Of a stretch of 64,000 nucleotides of DNA, positions 19,013 to 29,784 are shown in pieces. Below the pieces are notes generated by a model. The model did no database searches, had not been told where the DNA came from, and saw nothing but the letters and a program-made list of their open reading frames with translations. The stretch comes from Sulfurifustis variabilis (GTDB lineage: Bacteria > Pseudomonadota > Gammaproteobacteria > Acidiferrobacterales > Sulfurifustaceae). Position 1 is the first letter of the stretch. Each line of letters opens with the position of its first letter. The DNA lies in contig NZ_AP014936.1 in NCBI RefSeq assembly GCF_002355415.1, forward strand, positions 2,294,001 to 2,358,000, read 5' to 3'. The position numbers were made by a program, and so were the translations under genes.

Positions 19013-19792
19013 ATGACGCTTCGCCGCCTCCCGCTGCTCCTCGCTTTCCTCGCGCTCGCGGCCTGCACCTCGATTACCGACCCCACCAAGGACTGGACGC
19101 CCGAACGGTTCTACGCGGAGGCCAAGGACCGGATGGACGACGGCGACTGGGCGGCGGCCATCAAGCACCTCGAGACGCTCGAGGCGCGCTATCCCTACGG
19201 CCGCTACGCCGAGCAGGCGCAGCTCGAGATCGCGTACGCCTATTACAAGGACCAGGAGCCGGCACTCGCGCTCGCCGCCGCCGACCGCTTCATCCGCCAG
19301 CATCCGACACACCCGAACGTCGACTACGCGTACTACCTCAAGGGTCTGGTGAACTTCCGCGGCAGCAAGAACTTCGTGTACTGGCTGCTTGGCGTCGAAG
19401 ACGATCTCTCCGATCGCGACCCGAAGGGCGCTCGCGATTCGTACAACGCCTTTCGCGAGCTGGTGGAGCGATTCCCGAACAGCCGCTACGCGCCGGACGC
19501 GGCGCAGCGCATGGCGTACCTGTTCGACGCGCAGGCCCGCTACGAAGTGAAGGTGGCGCGATTCTATTTCGATCGCGGCGCCTACGTCGCCGCCGTCAAC
19601 CGGTGCAAGCAGGCGCTCGAGAACTTCCCGCGCACGCCCGCGACCGAGGACGCCCTCGGCATCCAGGCCATGGCCTACAAGCGCATGGGAATGGACGGGT
19701 TGTTGACGGACACCCTGCGCGTCCTCGAGCGGAATTTTCCGGAGAGCCGCTACCTGGTCGAGATCCGGTCGATCGGGGCGGACGCCGGTTGA
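19013..19792 (+). CDS. bamD: Outer membrane assembly lipoprotein BamD
   Basis: Essential lipoprotein of the BAM complex, which inserts beta-barrel proteins into the outer membrane. The 259-aa length is typical. A lipobox (LALAAC) is followed by five TPR-like repeats (for example YPYGRYAEQAQLEIAYAYYKDQEPALALAAADRFI) and the signature NVDYAYYLKGLVNF. AGAGG lies 7 nt before the ATG. Confidence 0.96.
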   Translation: MTLRRLPLLLAFLALAACTSITDPTKDWTPERFYAEAKDRMDDGDWAAAIKHLETLEARYPYGRYAEQAQLEIAYAYYKDQEPALALAAADRFIRQHPTHPNVDYAYYLKGLVNFRGSKNFVYWLLGVEDDLSDRDPKGARDSYNAFRELVERFPNSRYAPDAAQRMAYLFDAQARYEVKVARFYFDRGAYVAAVNRCKQALENFPRTPATEDALGIQAMAYKRMGMDGLLTDTLRVLERNFPESRYLVEIRSIGADAG

Positions 19793-19819
19793 CCGTGCAG
19801 GCGGAGCCGGACGGGACCG

Positions 19820-21841
<2,022 letters not shown>

Positions 21842-22714
21842 TCAGCTCAGGACTTCGCGCATGCGCCGGCCGATCTCGGCGGGAGAGCGGACGGTGTGGA
21901 CGCCCGCCGCTTCGAGCGCGCGGTACTTCTCCTCCGCCGTCCCCTTGCCGCCGGCGATCACCGCGCCGGCGTGCCCCATCCGCTTGCCTTTGGGCGCGGT
22001 CACGCCGGCGATGTAGGCGACGACGGGCTTGCGCACGTGGCTGCGGATGTACGCCGCCGCGGCCTCCTCGTCCTGTCCGCCGATCTCTCCGACGAGCACG
22101 ATCCCGCGTGTCTGCGGGTCCCGCTCGAAACGCGCCAGGCAGTCGACGAAGGAAAGTCCGTGCACCGGGTCGCCGCCGATGCCGATGCAGGTGCTCTGTC
22201 CCAGTCCTTCCTGCGTCGTCTGGTACACGGCTTCGTAGGTCAGCGTGCCGGAACGCGACACGATGCCGACCACGCCCGGCTTGTGGATCGCGCCCGGCAT
22301 GATGCCTATCTTGCACTCGCCGGGCGTGATGATCCCCGGGCAGTTCGGCCCGATCAGCACGGACTGCGGATAATCGCGAAGCGCCGCCTTCACGCGCAGC
22401 ATGTCGCGCACCGGGATGCCTTCGGTGATGCACGCGATCACCTCGATGCCGGCGTCGGCGGCCTCGAGGATGGAGTCCGCCGCGAAGGCCGCCGGCACGT
22501 AGATCATCGTCGCGTCGGCGCCGGTCCGCTCCACCGCGTCGCGCACCGTGTCGAACACCGGCAGCCCGAGGTGCGTCTGTCCGCCCTTGCCCGGCGTCAC
22601 GCCGCCGACCATGTTCGTCCCGTAGGCGATCGCCTGCTCGGAGTGGAACGTCCCCTGCTTGCCGGTGAACCCCTGGCAGATCACCTTCGTGCTCTTGTCG
22701 ACCAGTATGCTCAT
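21842..22714 (-). CDS. sucD: Succinyl-CoA synthetase alpha subunit
   Basis: TCA-cycle enzyme subunit, 290 aa, that binds CoA and carries the phospho-His. The CoA-binding Rossmann region ([29 protein letters not shown]), the GPNCPGI segment and the phosphorylated His in [17 protein letters not shown] are present. Start MSILVDK at 22714 fits the family. It is preceded by sucC across an unusual 136-bp gap that contains an inverted repeat. Confidence 0.97.
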   Translation of the reverse strand: MSILVDKSTKVICQGFTGKQGTFHSEQAIAYGTNMVGGVTPGKGGQTHLGLPVFDTVRDAVERTGADATMIYVPAAFAADSILEAADAGIEVIACITEGIPVRDMLRVKAALRDYPQSVLIGPNCPGIITPGECKIGIMPGAIHKPGVVGIVSRSGTLTYEAVYQTTQEGLGQSTCIGIGGDPVHGLSFVDCLARFERDPQTRGIVLVGEIGGQDEEAAAAYIRSHVRKPVVAYIAGVTAPKGKRMGHAGAVIAGGKGTAEEKYRALEAAGVHTVRSPAEIGRRMREVLS

Positions 22715-22726
22715 GTTAAAAAAATC

Positions 22727-22828
22727 GAACCGCCGAGGGCGCCAAGAACGCAAAGAAATAATTTCGAGAAGTATGAATCATCTTTTCCGTCGCTCTTGAC
22801 CTGGCGTCCTTGGCGTTCCTGGCGGTTC
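22727..22828. repeat. Imperfect long inverted repeat between sucC and sucD
   Basis: The left arm (22727-22755, starting GAACCGCCGAGGGCGCC) and the right arm (22801-22828, ending GGCGTTCCTGGCGGTTC) are inverted copies that match at roughly 80% of positions, separated by an AT-rich 45-bp loop. The arm sequence resembles the widespread GAACCGCCAAGGACGCCAAG class of dispersed palindromes. It lies in a transcribed spacer and could form an RNA hairpin between the two cistrons. Confidence 0.7.
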
Positions 22829-22850
22829 AAAACAATTGTTACTTCCACTT

Positions 22851-24011
22851 CTATTTGACCGACGCGACGGCGCGCTGGGCGGCCTCGGTGAGGCTGGCCG
22901 CCGCCTGGATCTCGAGGCCGCTCCCCGCGAGCAGCGCCCGGCCCTGCTCGGCGTTCGTGCCTTCGAGGCGCACGACGACGGGGATCCGTATGCCGACTTC
23001 CTGCACCGCCTTGATGATCCCTTCGGCGATCAGGTCGCAGCGCACGATGCCGCCGAAGATGTTCACGAGGATCGCCTTCACGGCGCCGTCGGTCAGAATG
23101 ATCTTGAACGCCTCGGCCACGCGGTCCGCGGTCGTGCCGCCGCCCACGTCGAGGAAGTTGGCGGGGTTGCCGCCGTGCAGCTTGATGAGGTCCATCGTCG
23201 CCATCGCGAGGCCGGCGCCGTTCACCATGCAGCCGATATCGCCGTCGAGCGCGACGTAGTTGAGCCCATGCTCCTGCGCGCGCTGCTCGCGCCGGTCCTC
23301 CTGCGCGGGATCGCGGAGGGCCTCGAGCGTCTTCTGCCGGTAGAGCGCGTTGTCGTCCACCTGGATCTTCGCGTCGAGCGCGAGCAGGTCGCCGGCCGTC
23401 GTCACCACCAGGGGATTGATCTCCACCAGGCTGAGGTCGCGCGCCTTATAGAGATGGAACAGGTGCTGCATGATGGCCGCGAGCTGGCTCACCTGCCTGT
23501 CTTTGAGTCCGAGCGCGAACGCGAGCTGGCGGCTCTGATAAGGCTGGATGCCGGCGGCCGGATGGGCGACCGCCTTGAGGATCTTCTCGGGATGACGCGC
23601 CGCGACCTCCTCGATGTCCATTCCCCCTTCCGCCGAGGCGATGAACACGACCCGCTCGAGCGTGCGGTCGAGGAGACACGCGAGATAGAGCTCGCGCGCG
23701 ATCTCGCTCGGCTGCTCGACGAGGATGCGCTCGACCGGCTGTCCGCGCGCGCCGGTCTGGTGCGTGACCAGGCGGGTACCGAGAAGCGCGCGCGCCGCCT
23801 GCTCGAGCTCCTTCCGGCCCCGCACCCGACGCACGCCGCCGGCCTTGCCGCGGCCGCCCGCGTGCACCTGTGCCTTGACCACCCACGCGTCGCCGCCGAG
23901 GGCCTCGCCCGCCGCAAGCGCCTCGTCCGCGCTCAGCGCGGGACGGCCGGACGGCACCGGGACGCCGTACTCGGAAAGCAGGGCCTTGGCCTGGTATTCG
24001 TGGAGGTTCAT
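22851..24011 (-). CDS. sucC: Succinyl-CoA synthetase beta subunit (ADP-forming)
   Basis: TCA-cycle enzyme subunit of 386 aa. The ATP-grasp N-terminal region ([20 protein letters not shown]... [17 protein letters not shown]) and the C-terminal ligase domain ([33 protein letters not shown]) are intact. It forms the heterotetramer with SucD and makes ATP and succinate from succinyl-CoA. sucD follows after a spacer with a large inverted repeat. Confidence 0.97.
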   Translation of the reverse strand: MNLHEYQAKALLSEYGVPVPSGRPALSADEALAAGEALGGDAWVVKAQVHAGGRGKAGGVRRVRGRKELEQAARALLGTRLVTHQTGARGQPVERILVEQPSEIARELYLACLLDRTLERVVFIASAEGGMDIEEVAARHPEKILKAVAHPAAGIQPYQSRQLAFALGLKDRQVSQLAAIMQHLFHLYKARDLSLVEINPLVVTTAGDLLALDAKIQVDDNALYRQKTLEALRDPAQEDRREQRAQEHGLNYVALDGDIGCMVNGAGLAMATMDLIKLHGGNPANFLDVGGGTTADRVAEAFKIILTDGAVKAILVNIFGGIVRCDLIAEGIIKAVQEVGIRIPVVVRLEGTNAEQGRALLAGSGLEIQAAASLTEAAQRAVASVK

Positions 24012-24063
24012 GGGTCGCCGCTCGAAACGCGCAATTTACCACAGCCGGCGCGCCGAGCCGCCG

Positions 24064-26013
24064 CTACTCGTAGCGCAGGGCCTCGATCGGGTTCAGCCCC
24101 GCCGCGCGGCGCGCCGGGTAGAGCCCGAACAGGATGCCGACGCCGGCGGAAAACGCGACGGCGAGCAGCACGGCGGCGGGCGAGACCGAGGCGTTCCAGC
24201 CGGCCACCCCGGACATGACCAGTGTGATGAGCCAGCCGAGCAAGACCCCCGCCAGCCCCCCGACGGCGCTCACCACGAGGGTTTCGACCAGGAACTGCGA
24301 GAGGATGTCGCCGCGACGCGCGCCGACCGCCTTTCTCAGCCCGATTTCCCGCGTCCGCTCCGTCACCGACACCAGCATGATGTTCATGATGCCGATGCCA
24401 CCGACCAGCAGCGAGATCGCCGCGATCGAGGCGAGAAGCAGCGACATGGTGCGGCTCGACTCGACCATGGTCTGCTGGATATCGGCGAGGTTGCGGATGC
24501 GGAACGCGTCCTGTCGCTGCGAGGGCGGCACGCGGTGGCGCTGGACCATGAGGTCCGTCGTCCGCCGCGTGACCGGATCGAGCTCCGCGGCGCTCGTCGC
24601 CTCGATCTCGATCGAGTCGACGTAATCCTTGCCCAGCACCCGGTACATGGCGGTCAGCACCGGGATCACGATGGTGTCGTCCTGGTCGCGCCACCCGGTC
24701 GCGCCCTTCTCCGGCAGGACGCCGATCACCTGGAAGTTCACGCGATCGATCTTGATCATTTCCCCGATGGGATTCCTTCCCTCGAACAGCTCCCGGACGA
24801 CGGTGAGGCCGACCACCGCGACCCGCGCGCGCGTGCGGTTCTCTTCCTCGGTGAAGAAGCGGCCGACCTGCGGCTGCGCGGCGCGCATCGTCGCGTAGTC
24901 GACGCCGGTGCCGAGCAGCTGCGTATTCCAGTTGCGGTTGCCGAAGGTCACGCGCACGCGCCCCTGCACGCTGGGAGAAGCGTTGCGCACCCCGGGAATC
25001 TGCTCCTCGATCGCCGCCACGTCCTCGATCGTGAGCCGCGTCGTAAGACCCGCCTCCTGGGCCACGCCGCCCACGCGCACCGCGCCACCCCGGAGCACGA
25101 GCAGGTTCGACCCGAGGGAGGCGAGTTGCTGCTCGATGGCCTGCTGCGCTCCGCGGCCGAGCGCGAGCATGGCGATGACCGCCGCGACGCCGATCAGGAT
25201 GCCGAGCATGGAGAGCGCTGTCCGGACCTTGTTGGCGGCGAGCGCGCGCAGCCCCTGGCGAACGTGCTCGCGCGCCTCGGCGAGCCACGACAGCCGCAGG
25301 GTCCGGCCGTGAGCCGGGCCGGCTTCCACCGCCGGCCGATCGGGCTGCACGCGCTCGTCCGACTGCACCGTGCCGTCGCGCAGCCGGATACGCCGGTGCG
25401 CCTCGCGCGCCACCTCCTCCTCGTGCGTGACGAGGATCACCGTGATGCCCTGGCGGTTCAGCTCTTTCAGGATCGCCATGATTTCCCGCTGGCTCGCGGT
25501 GTCCAGGTTCCCGGTCGGTTCGTCCGCGAGAATGATGCGCGGGTCGTTGACGAGCGCGCGCGCGATCGCGACGCGCTGCTGCTGGCCGCCGGAGAGCTCG
25601 TTCGGCCGGTGCGCGAGGCGGTCGCCGAGACCGACCTGCTTCAGCAGGGCTTGCGCGCGACCGAGGTCGACCGTGCCCTTGGAATAGATCAGCGGAAGAG
25701 CGACGTTCTCGCAGGCGGTGACGCGCGGAAGCAGGTTGAACTGCTGGAAGACGAAGCCGATCGCCTCCCGGCGCAGCACGGCCAGTTCGTCCTCTTCGAC
25801 CCCGGCGATCTCGCGCCCGTAGAGCTTGTAGGAGCCCGAGTCGGGCACGTCGAGCAGGCCGATGACGTTCATCAGCGTCGACTTGCCGGAACCCGATGGG
25901 CCGGTGATGGCGACGAACTCGCCCGGCGCGATGGTCAGCGAGATGCCGCGCAGCACGTGGACGCTCATGTCGCCCATCCGGTAGCGCTTGTGGATGTCCT
26001 TGAGCTCGATCAT
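24064..26013 (-). CDS. macB: MacB-type ABC transporter (ATPase-permease)
   Basis: A 649-aa inner-membrane ABC protein. Residues 1-225 form the nucleotide-binding domain with Walker [10 protein letters not shown], signature LSGGQQQR and Walker [11 protein letters not shown]. One transmembrane segment (about 265-290), a periplasmic MacB-PCD domain and three C-terminal segments (FtsX-like) follow. MacB expels macrolides, peptides or lipopeptides through TolC with an adaptor; the substrate here is unknown. It is third in the tolC-macA-macB operon. Confidence 0.93.
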   Translation of the reverse strand: MIELKDIHKRYRMGDMSVHVLRGISLTIAPGEFVAITGPSGSGKSTLMNVIGLLDVPDSGSYKLYGREIAGVEEDELAVLRREAIGFVFQQFNLLPRVTACENVALPLIYSKGTVDLGRAQALLKQVGLGDRLAHRPNELSGGQQQRVAIARALVNDPRIILADEPTGNLDTASQREIMAILKELNRQGITVILVTHEEEVAREAHRRIRLRDGTVQSDERVQPDRPAVEAGPAHGRTLRLSWLAEAREHVRQGLRALAANKVRTALSMLGILIGVAAVIAMLALGRGAQQAIEQQLASLGSNLLVLRGGAVRVGGVAQEAGLTTRLTIEDVAAIEEQIPGVRNASPSVQGRVRVTFGNRNWNTQLLGTGVDYATMRAAQPQVGRFFTEEENRTRARVAVVGLTVVRELFEGRNPIGEMIKIDRVNFQVIGVLPEKGATGWRDQDDTIVIPVLTAMYRVLGKDYVDSIEIEATSAAELDPVTRRTTDLMVQRHRVPPSQRQDAFRIRNLADIQQTMVESSRTMSLLLASIAAISLLVGGIGIMNIMLVSVTERTREIGLRKAVGARRGDILSQFLVETLVVSAVGGLAGVLLGWLITLVMSGVAGWNASVSPAAVLLAVAFSAGVGILFGLYPARRAAGLNPIEALRYE

Positions 26014-26061
26014 CGGTGGTGTCGCTGACGCATCCCCGGTGCGCCCGGCCTGTCGCTTACG

Positions 26062-27012
26062 CTACCGGCGTCGCCCGAAGGGCGTCAGCGGGCTGCCTCC
26101 GCCGCCGGCGCGCGCACCCGCCCGGAGATCGGGCGCCAGCACGGTATCGCCTTCGGTCAGGCCCGCGAGGACCTCGACGTGCTTGCCGTCGCTCAAGCCG
26201 GTCTCGACCTCGCGCTCCACGGGCGGCCGCTTGCCGTCCGGCACCAGCACCGTGACGCCCTCGTCCCGCCGCCGCACGGCGTTCGTCGGCAGGAGCAGCG
26301 CGTTCTCCGCCCGCGCCACCTCGAAGCGAACGTTGGCGGTCATGCCGCTGCGCATGAACGGCGGGATGCGCTCGGGCAAAACATCGACTTCGTACGTGGT
26401 CACGTTGCTCACGGTCTGGGCGTCGTAAGCGATCTGCTCGACCGCGCCGGGCACCGGCTTGCCGGGGTACGCGTCGAGCTCGACGATCGCGCTCTGTTTG
26501 AGACGGATCTGCGCGATGTCGGTTTCGTCGACTTGCGCCTTGACCGTCAGCCGGTCGGACATCACGAAGATCGCGTCCTGGCTGGTGAACGTCTGACCGG
26601 GCTCGACGTTGCGCGAGATGACGGTCCCCGGGATCGGCGCAAGGATCGGCGTGGCCCGATACAGCTGCTCCCAGCGCCGGACTTCCTCCGGGCCCTTTGC
26701 GCGGGCGGCGTCGAGGAGTGCCGCGCGCTCGGTGGAGCTCATCCAGGCGAGGATCTGCCCCTTGCGTACCAGCTCGCCTTCGCGCGCGAGCACCTGCTCC
26801 ACACGCCCCGCGATCGGCGGCTTGATCTCCAGCCGGTTGCGCGGCTGCACCACGCCGGTCGCAAGAATGGTCACGGTCAGATCGCCGCGCTCCACGGTCA
26901 CCTCCCGCAGGACCGGCCCCGCCTCCTCCCCGCCCCGCCAGTAGAACGCGGCGCCGGCGGCGAACAGGCCGAGGAGCGCCACGACGACGAGCAACCGGAC
27001 GCCGCGCTTCAC
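26062..27012 (-). CDS. macA: MacA-like periplasmic adaptor (membrane fusion protein)
   Basis: A 316-aa HlyD/MacA-family adaptor with one N-terminal anchor (GVRLLVVVALLGLFAAGAAFYW). The lipoyl halves (IKPPIAGRVEQVLAREGELVRKGQIL and TPILAPIPGTVISRNVEPGQTF) flank a very short helical hairpin, and beta-barrel and proximal domains follow. It bridges MacB to TolC. The GTG start at 27012 overlaps the tolC stop (GTGA). Confidence 0.9.
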   Translation of the reverse strand: MKRGVRLLVVVALLGLFAAGAAFYWRGGEEAGPVLREVTVERGDLTVTILATGVVQPRNRLEIKPPIAGRVEQVLAREGELVRKGQILAWMSSTERAALLDAARAKGPEEVRRWEQLYRATPILAPIPGTVISRNVEPGQTFTSQDAIFVMSDRLTVKAQVDETDIAQIRLKQSAIVELDAYPGKPVPGAVEQIAYDAQTVSNVTTYEVDVLPERIPPFMRSGMTANVRFEVARAENALLLPTNAVRRRDEGVTVLVPDGKRPPVEREVETGLSDGKHVEVLAGLTEGDTVLAPDLRAGARAGGGGSPLTPFGRRR

Positions 27013-28277
27013 GGTATCGCCCCCCGCCCCTGCGCGAGCTCCCAGTTCGCCTCGGCCACGATCCGTTGGCGCTGCGACAGCACGTAGCTCCGCTGGCGCT
27101 GAATGAGGTCGTTCTCGACCCGGTCCCATTCCTCGAAGGAGACGAGCCCGTTGTCGTAGCGCGCGCGGGTGATCTCCGCGCGGACCGCCGCCGCATCGAG
27201 CGACTCGCGGTCCACCTGGAGCTTCTGCACCGACTCCACGTAGGCTGCGTGCATCTGGCGCAGCTGCACCAGAACCTGCGCCTCCGTGCTGTCCCGGGTC
27301 GAGGCGGCGGCCTCGACGTTCGCGGCCGCGCTCTGCACGTCGTAGTAGTTCCGTCCGCCGCTGTAGATCGGTATCGAGAGGTTGAGCGAGATCTGCCGCC
27401 GGTCGTCCTGCGGGGCCCAGTCTTCGCCGTCGCGCGCAACCGTCCCCTGCAGATCGAGACTCGGGAGGAGGTTCGAACGCGAGATCTTCGCGCCGGCGAG
27501 CGCGAAGTTCTGCTGCGCTTCCGCCTCGCGGAAGCCGGGAACCTGCTGGGCGAGTCGGGAGAAATCGGGCGCGCGGCCGGGCGCCTCGATCGGCACGTTT
27601 CCGACGACCTCGAGGTCCTCGGCCGGAGACCGGCCGAGGACCCGAGCCAGCTCGGCGCGCGCCGAATAGACCGCCTGCTCCGCCTGCAGCAGCTCATAGC
27701 GCGCCTCGGAGACGGCCGCGCGCGTGACGAGGTACGCGCCGCGGTTCTCGCGTCCGCCCTCGAAACGGAGTTCGACGAGTCGCAGGTTCTCCTCGCGCCG
27801 CCGGACAATGTCGCGCGAAAGACCGACGTTCTGCTGAGCGTACTGCATGCCGGCGAACGCCGCCTTGAGGTCCCGGCTCACCTGCGCCCTGATTCCGTCG
27901 AGCCGCGCCCGGGTTGCCGCGAAGTTCGCCTGCGCCTGCTCCACGAGCCCTTGATCCTGAAAACCGGAGAACAGGTTCTGCGTGACGGAAAGCGCGGTGG
28001 TATAGCCGCTCTCGCTGGTCGTGAATGCGCCACTGTCGCGCGAGACGTCGGTGTACCCCACGCCGCCGGAAACCTGGGGGAAGTAGCCACCGCGCGCGGC
28101 GCGCGTCTGATACCGCGACGAATCGAGGGTCGAGCGGGCGGCGCGCAGGTCCGGGTTCGTCCGCGCCGCCTCCTGTACGGCGCGCTCCCAGGTGACCGGC
28201 TCGGCCGAAGCGGCGGCCGGGACCCCGGCCAGGGCAAGCGCGACGGGGATCACTAGCCGTGCCTTGGCGGCGAACAT
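27009..28277 (-). CDS. TolC-family outer membrane efflux protein
   Basis: A 422-aa outer-membrane factor with a signal peptide (ARLVIPVALALAGVPAAASA) and two OEP repeats of long helices (about 35-215 and 240-415), as expected for the TolC trimer subunit. It is first in an operon with macA and macB and is probably their exit duct. ATG 28277 is chosen with GAGG about 10 nt upstream. A 24-bp dyad (28365-28388) lies just upstream, shared with the divergent tetR. Confidence 0.92.
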   Translation of the reverse strand: MFAAKARLVIPVALALAGVPAAASAEPVTWERAVQEAARTNPDLRAARSTLDSSRYQTRAARGGYFPQVSGGVGYTDVSRDSGAFTTSESGYTTALSVTQNLFSGFQDQGLVEQAQANFAATRARLDGIRAQVSRDLKAAFAGMQYAQQNVGLSRDIVRRREENLRLVELRFEGGRENRGAYLVTRAAVSEARYELLQAEQAVYSARAELARVLGRSPAEDLEVVGNVPIEAPGRAPDFSRLAQQVPGFREAEAQQNFALAGAKISRSNLLPSLDLQGTVARDGEDWAPQDDRRQISLNLSIPIYSGGRNYYDVQSAAANVEAAASTRDSTEAQVLVQLRQMHAAYVESVQKLQVDRESLDAAAVRAEITRARYDNGLVSFEEWDRVENDLIQRQRSYVLSQRQRIVAEANWELAQGRGAIP

Positions 28278-28334
28278 GCTCTGCGCCTCGTGTTTGAGCC
28301 CTGCGCGGCACCAGGTCGGGCGACTGCCGGACCG

Positions 28335-28363
28335 TTGTTCTCCGTCGCGGGCTTGGCTATAGT
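28335..28363 (+). promoter_or_regulatory. Promoter of the tetR-RND operon
   Basis: TTGTTC (28335-28340), a 17-nt spacer and TATAGT (28358-28363) form a reasonable sigma-70 promoter. The predicted start of transcription falls inside the adjacent TetR dyad, a typical repression geometry. Confidence 0.6.
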
Positions 28364-28364
28364 G

Positions 28365-28388
28365 CACTGACTGACCGGTCGGTCAGTG
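28365..28388. promoter_or_regulatory. TetR operator (24-bp palindrome)
   Basis: A 24-bp inverted repeat with half-site CACTGACTGACC differs from perfect symmetry at one base pair per arm. It sits between divergent tolC-macAB and tetR-RND operons and directly after the tetR -10 box. This is the expected operator for the adjacent TetR protein and could repress both efflux operons. Confidence 0.8.
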
Positions 28389-28428
28389 TCCCATCCCGCT
28401 CAAAACCCGTCAACGCCGCTTTGAAACC

Positions 28429-29097
28429 GTGACGACGGAACCCAGCACCAGTACCCGATCCGAGCCGGATGCGGTCGCGCGCATCCTCGCGGCCGCGGCG
28501 ACCTTGTTCGCCGAGCACGGCTACGACCGCGTTTCGATGAACCAGATCGCCGCCGCGGCCGCCGTCAGCAAGGCGAACGTCTTTCATCACTTCAGCTCCA
28601 AAAAGGAACTTTACCTTGCGGTGGTGCGCGGCGCATGCAACGCCGCCGAGCGCCTGCGAACGCTCGGGGAGCCGGGGGGACCGGTCAGCCGGCGCCTGCC
28701 CGATTACGCGGAGGGCATGCTCCGGGACATGCTCGAGCACGACCAGATCCACCGCCTCATGATGCGCGAGCTGCTCACGGACCGCGACGACCGCTTCGAT
28801 CGGGACCTTGCCGAGCGGGTCTTCGGGGACACCTTCGCCCGACTGGTCGCCATCCTCCGGTCCGCTCAGGAGACCGGCGAGCTGCGGCGCGAGATCGATC
28901 CGGCCATGGTCGCGACGCTGCTCATCGGCGCCAGCGTCTTCTTCTTCCAGTCCCGGGAGGTGCTGCGGCACTTTCCCGACGTGCGCTTCGCGCAGGATCC
29001 GTCCGGTTACAGCCGCATGCTCGTTGACCTCCTGCTCAACGGCATGGCCGCGACCGCCGAACCGGCCACGAGAAAAATTCGAAAAGACGCTGTCTGA
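28429..29097 (+). CDS. TetR-family transcriptional repressor
   Basis: A 222-aa regulator. The N-terminal helix-turn-helix (AVARILAAAATLFAEHGYDRVSMNQIAAAAAVSKANVFHHFSSKKELY) is typical, with a ligand-binding helical C-terminal domain. It starts with GTG at 28429. It leads an operon with an RND adaptor, an RND pump and a TolC-like factor. The dyad upstream suggests that it represses itself and the divergent MacAB operon; the inducer is unknown. Confidence 0.92.
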   Translation: MTTEPSTSTRSEPDAVARILAAAATLFAEHGYDRVSMNQIAAAAAVSKANVFHHFSSKKELYLAVVRGACNAAERLRTLGEPGGPVSRRLPDYAEGMLRDMLEHDQIHRLMMRELLTDRDDRFDRDLAERVFGDTFARLVAILRSAQETGELRREIDPAMVATLLIGASVFFFQSREVLRHFPDVRFAQDPSGYSRMLVDLLLNGMAATAEPATRKIRKDAV

Positions 29098-29106
29098 GGT
29101 AAAACG

Positions 29107-29784
29107 ATGCCGGTCCGCGCCGCCTTCCTGCTGGGTTCCCTCCTCGCGCTCTTCGCGTGCACGTCCAAGGAGCCGCCGAAGCCGCCCGAACGCGTGGTCA
29201 CCGTGACGACGGCGCCGGTCGGTCAGCGCGATCTCGCGGTCACGGAAGCCGCCGTGGGCGCGGAGACGGCGATCGTCGCCGCGCTCGGCTACGACCCGAC
29301 TCGGGAGCGCACCGGCACGACCTACATCCGGCTCCCGTTCCCGGAGACCATCGCGCTCCAGCTTAAGGTCGGGCAGCCGGTACGGCTCAGCAACTTCGCC
29401 ACGCCGGATCAGGTCGTGACCGGTCGCATCCGGGAAATTCGACCCGCGCTCAACATCACGACCGTGAGCCGCGAGGTCATCGTCGCGGTGCCGCGGGGCG
29501 AGAAATGGCGCCCGCGCGGCAGCGTGCGCGGTGAAGTCACGCTCGGCGTGCGAAAGAACGCCGTGACCGTGCCGGAACAGGCCGTCGTGCTGCGGCCGGC
29601 GGGCACGGTGGTGTACGTGGTCGAGGGCGAACAGGCGAAGGAGCGGCGGGTGAGCACGGGCATCGCCCGCGAAGGCATCATCGAGATCATCGAGGGCCTG
29701 AAGCCGGGCGAAACGGTCGTGGTCGACGGCGCCGCCCTGCTATCAAACGACACGAAGATCCGGATCCGCGAAGGCCAGTCATGA
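29107..29784 (+). CDS. Short RND periplasmic adaptor lacking the hairpin and lipoyl domains
   Basis: A 225-aa lipoprotein (lipobox LLALFAC) related to the beta-barrel and membrane-proximal domains of RND adaptors (LKVGQPVRLSNFATPDQVVTGRIREI, KNAVTVPEQAVV, GLKPGETVVVDGAALL). Standard adaptors are 350-400 aa and have lipoyl and alpha-hairpin regions near residues 60-190. Here the N-terminal strand EAAVGAE runs straight into the barrel, so both are missing with the frame intact. GAGG precedes the ATG; the end overlaps the RND start (ATGA). Whether it can contact TolC alone is doubtful. Confidence 0.82.
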   Translation: MPVRAAFLLGSLLALFACTSKEPPKPPERVVTVTTAPVGQRDLAVTEAAVGAETAIVAALGYDPTRERTGTTYIRLPFPETIALQLKVGQPVRLSNFATPDQVVTGRIREIRPALNITTVSREVIVAVPRGEKWRPRGSVRGEVTLGVRKNAVTVPEQAVVLRPAGTVVYVVEGEQAKERRVSTGIAREGIIEIIEGLKPGETVVVDGAALLSNDTKIRIREGQS

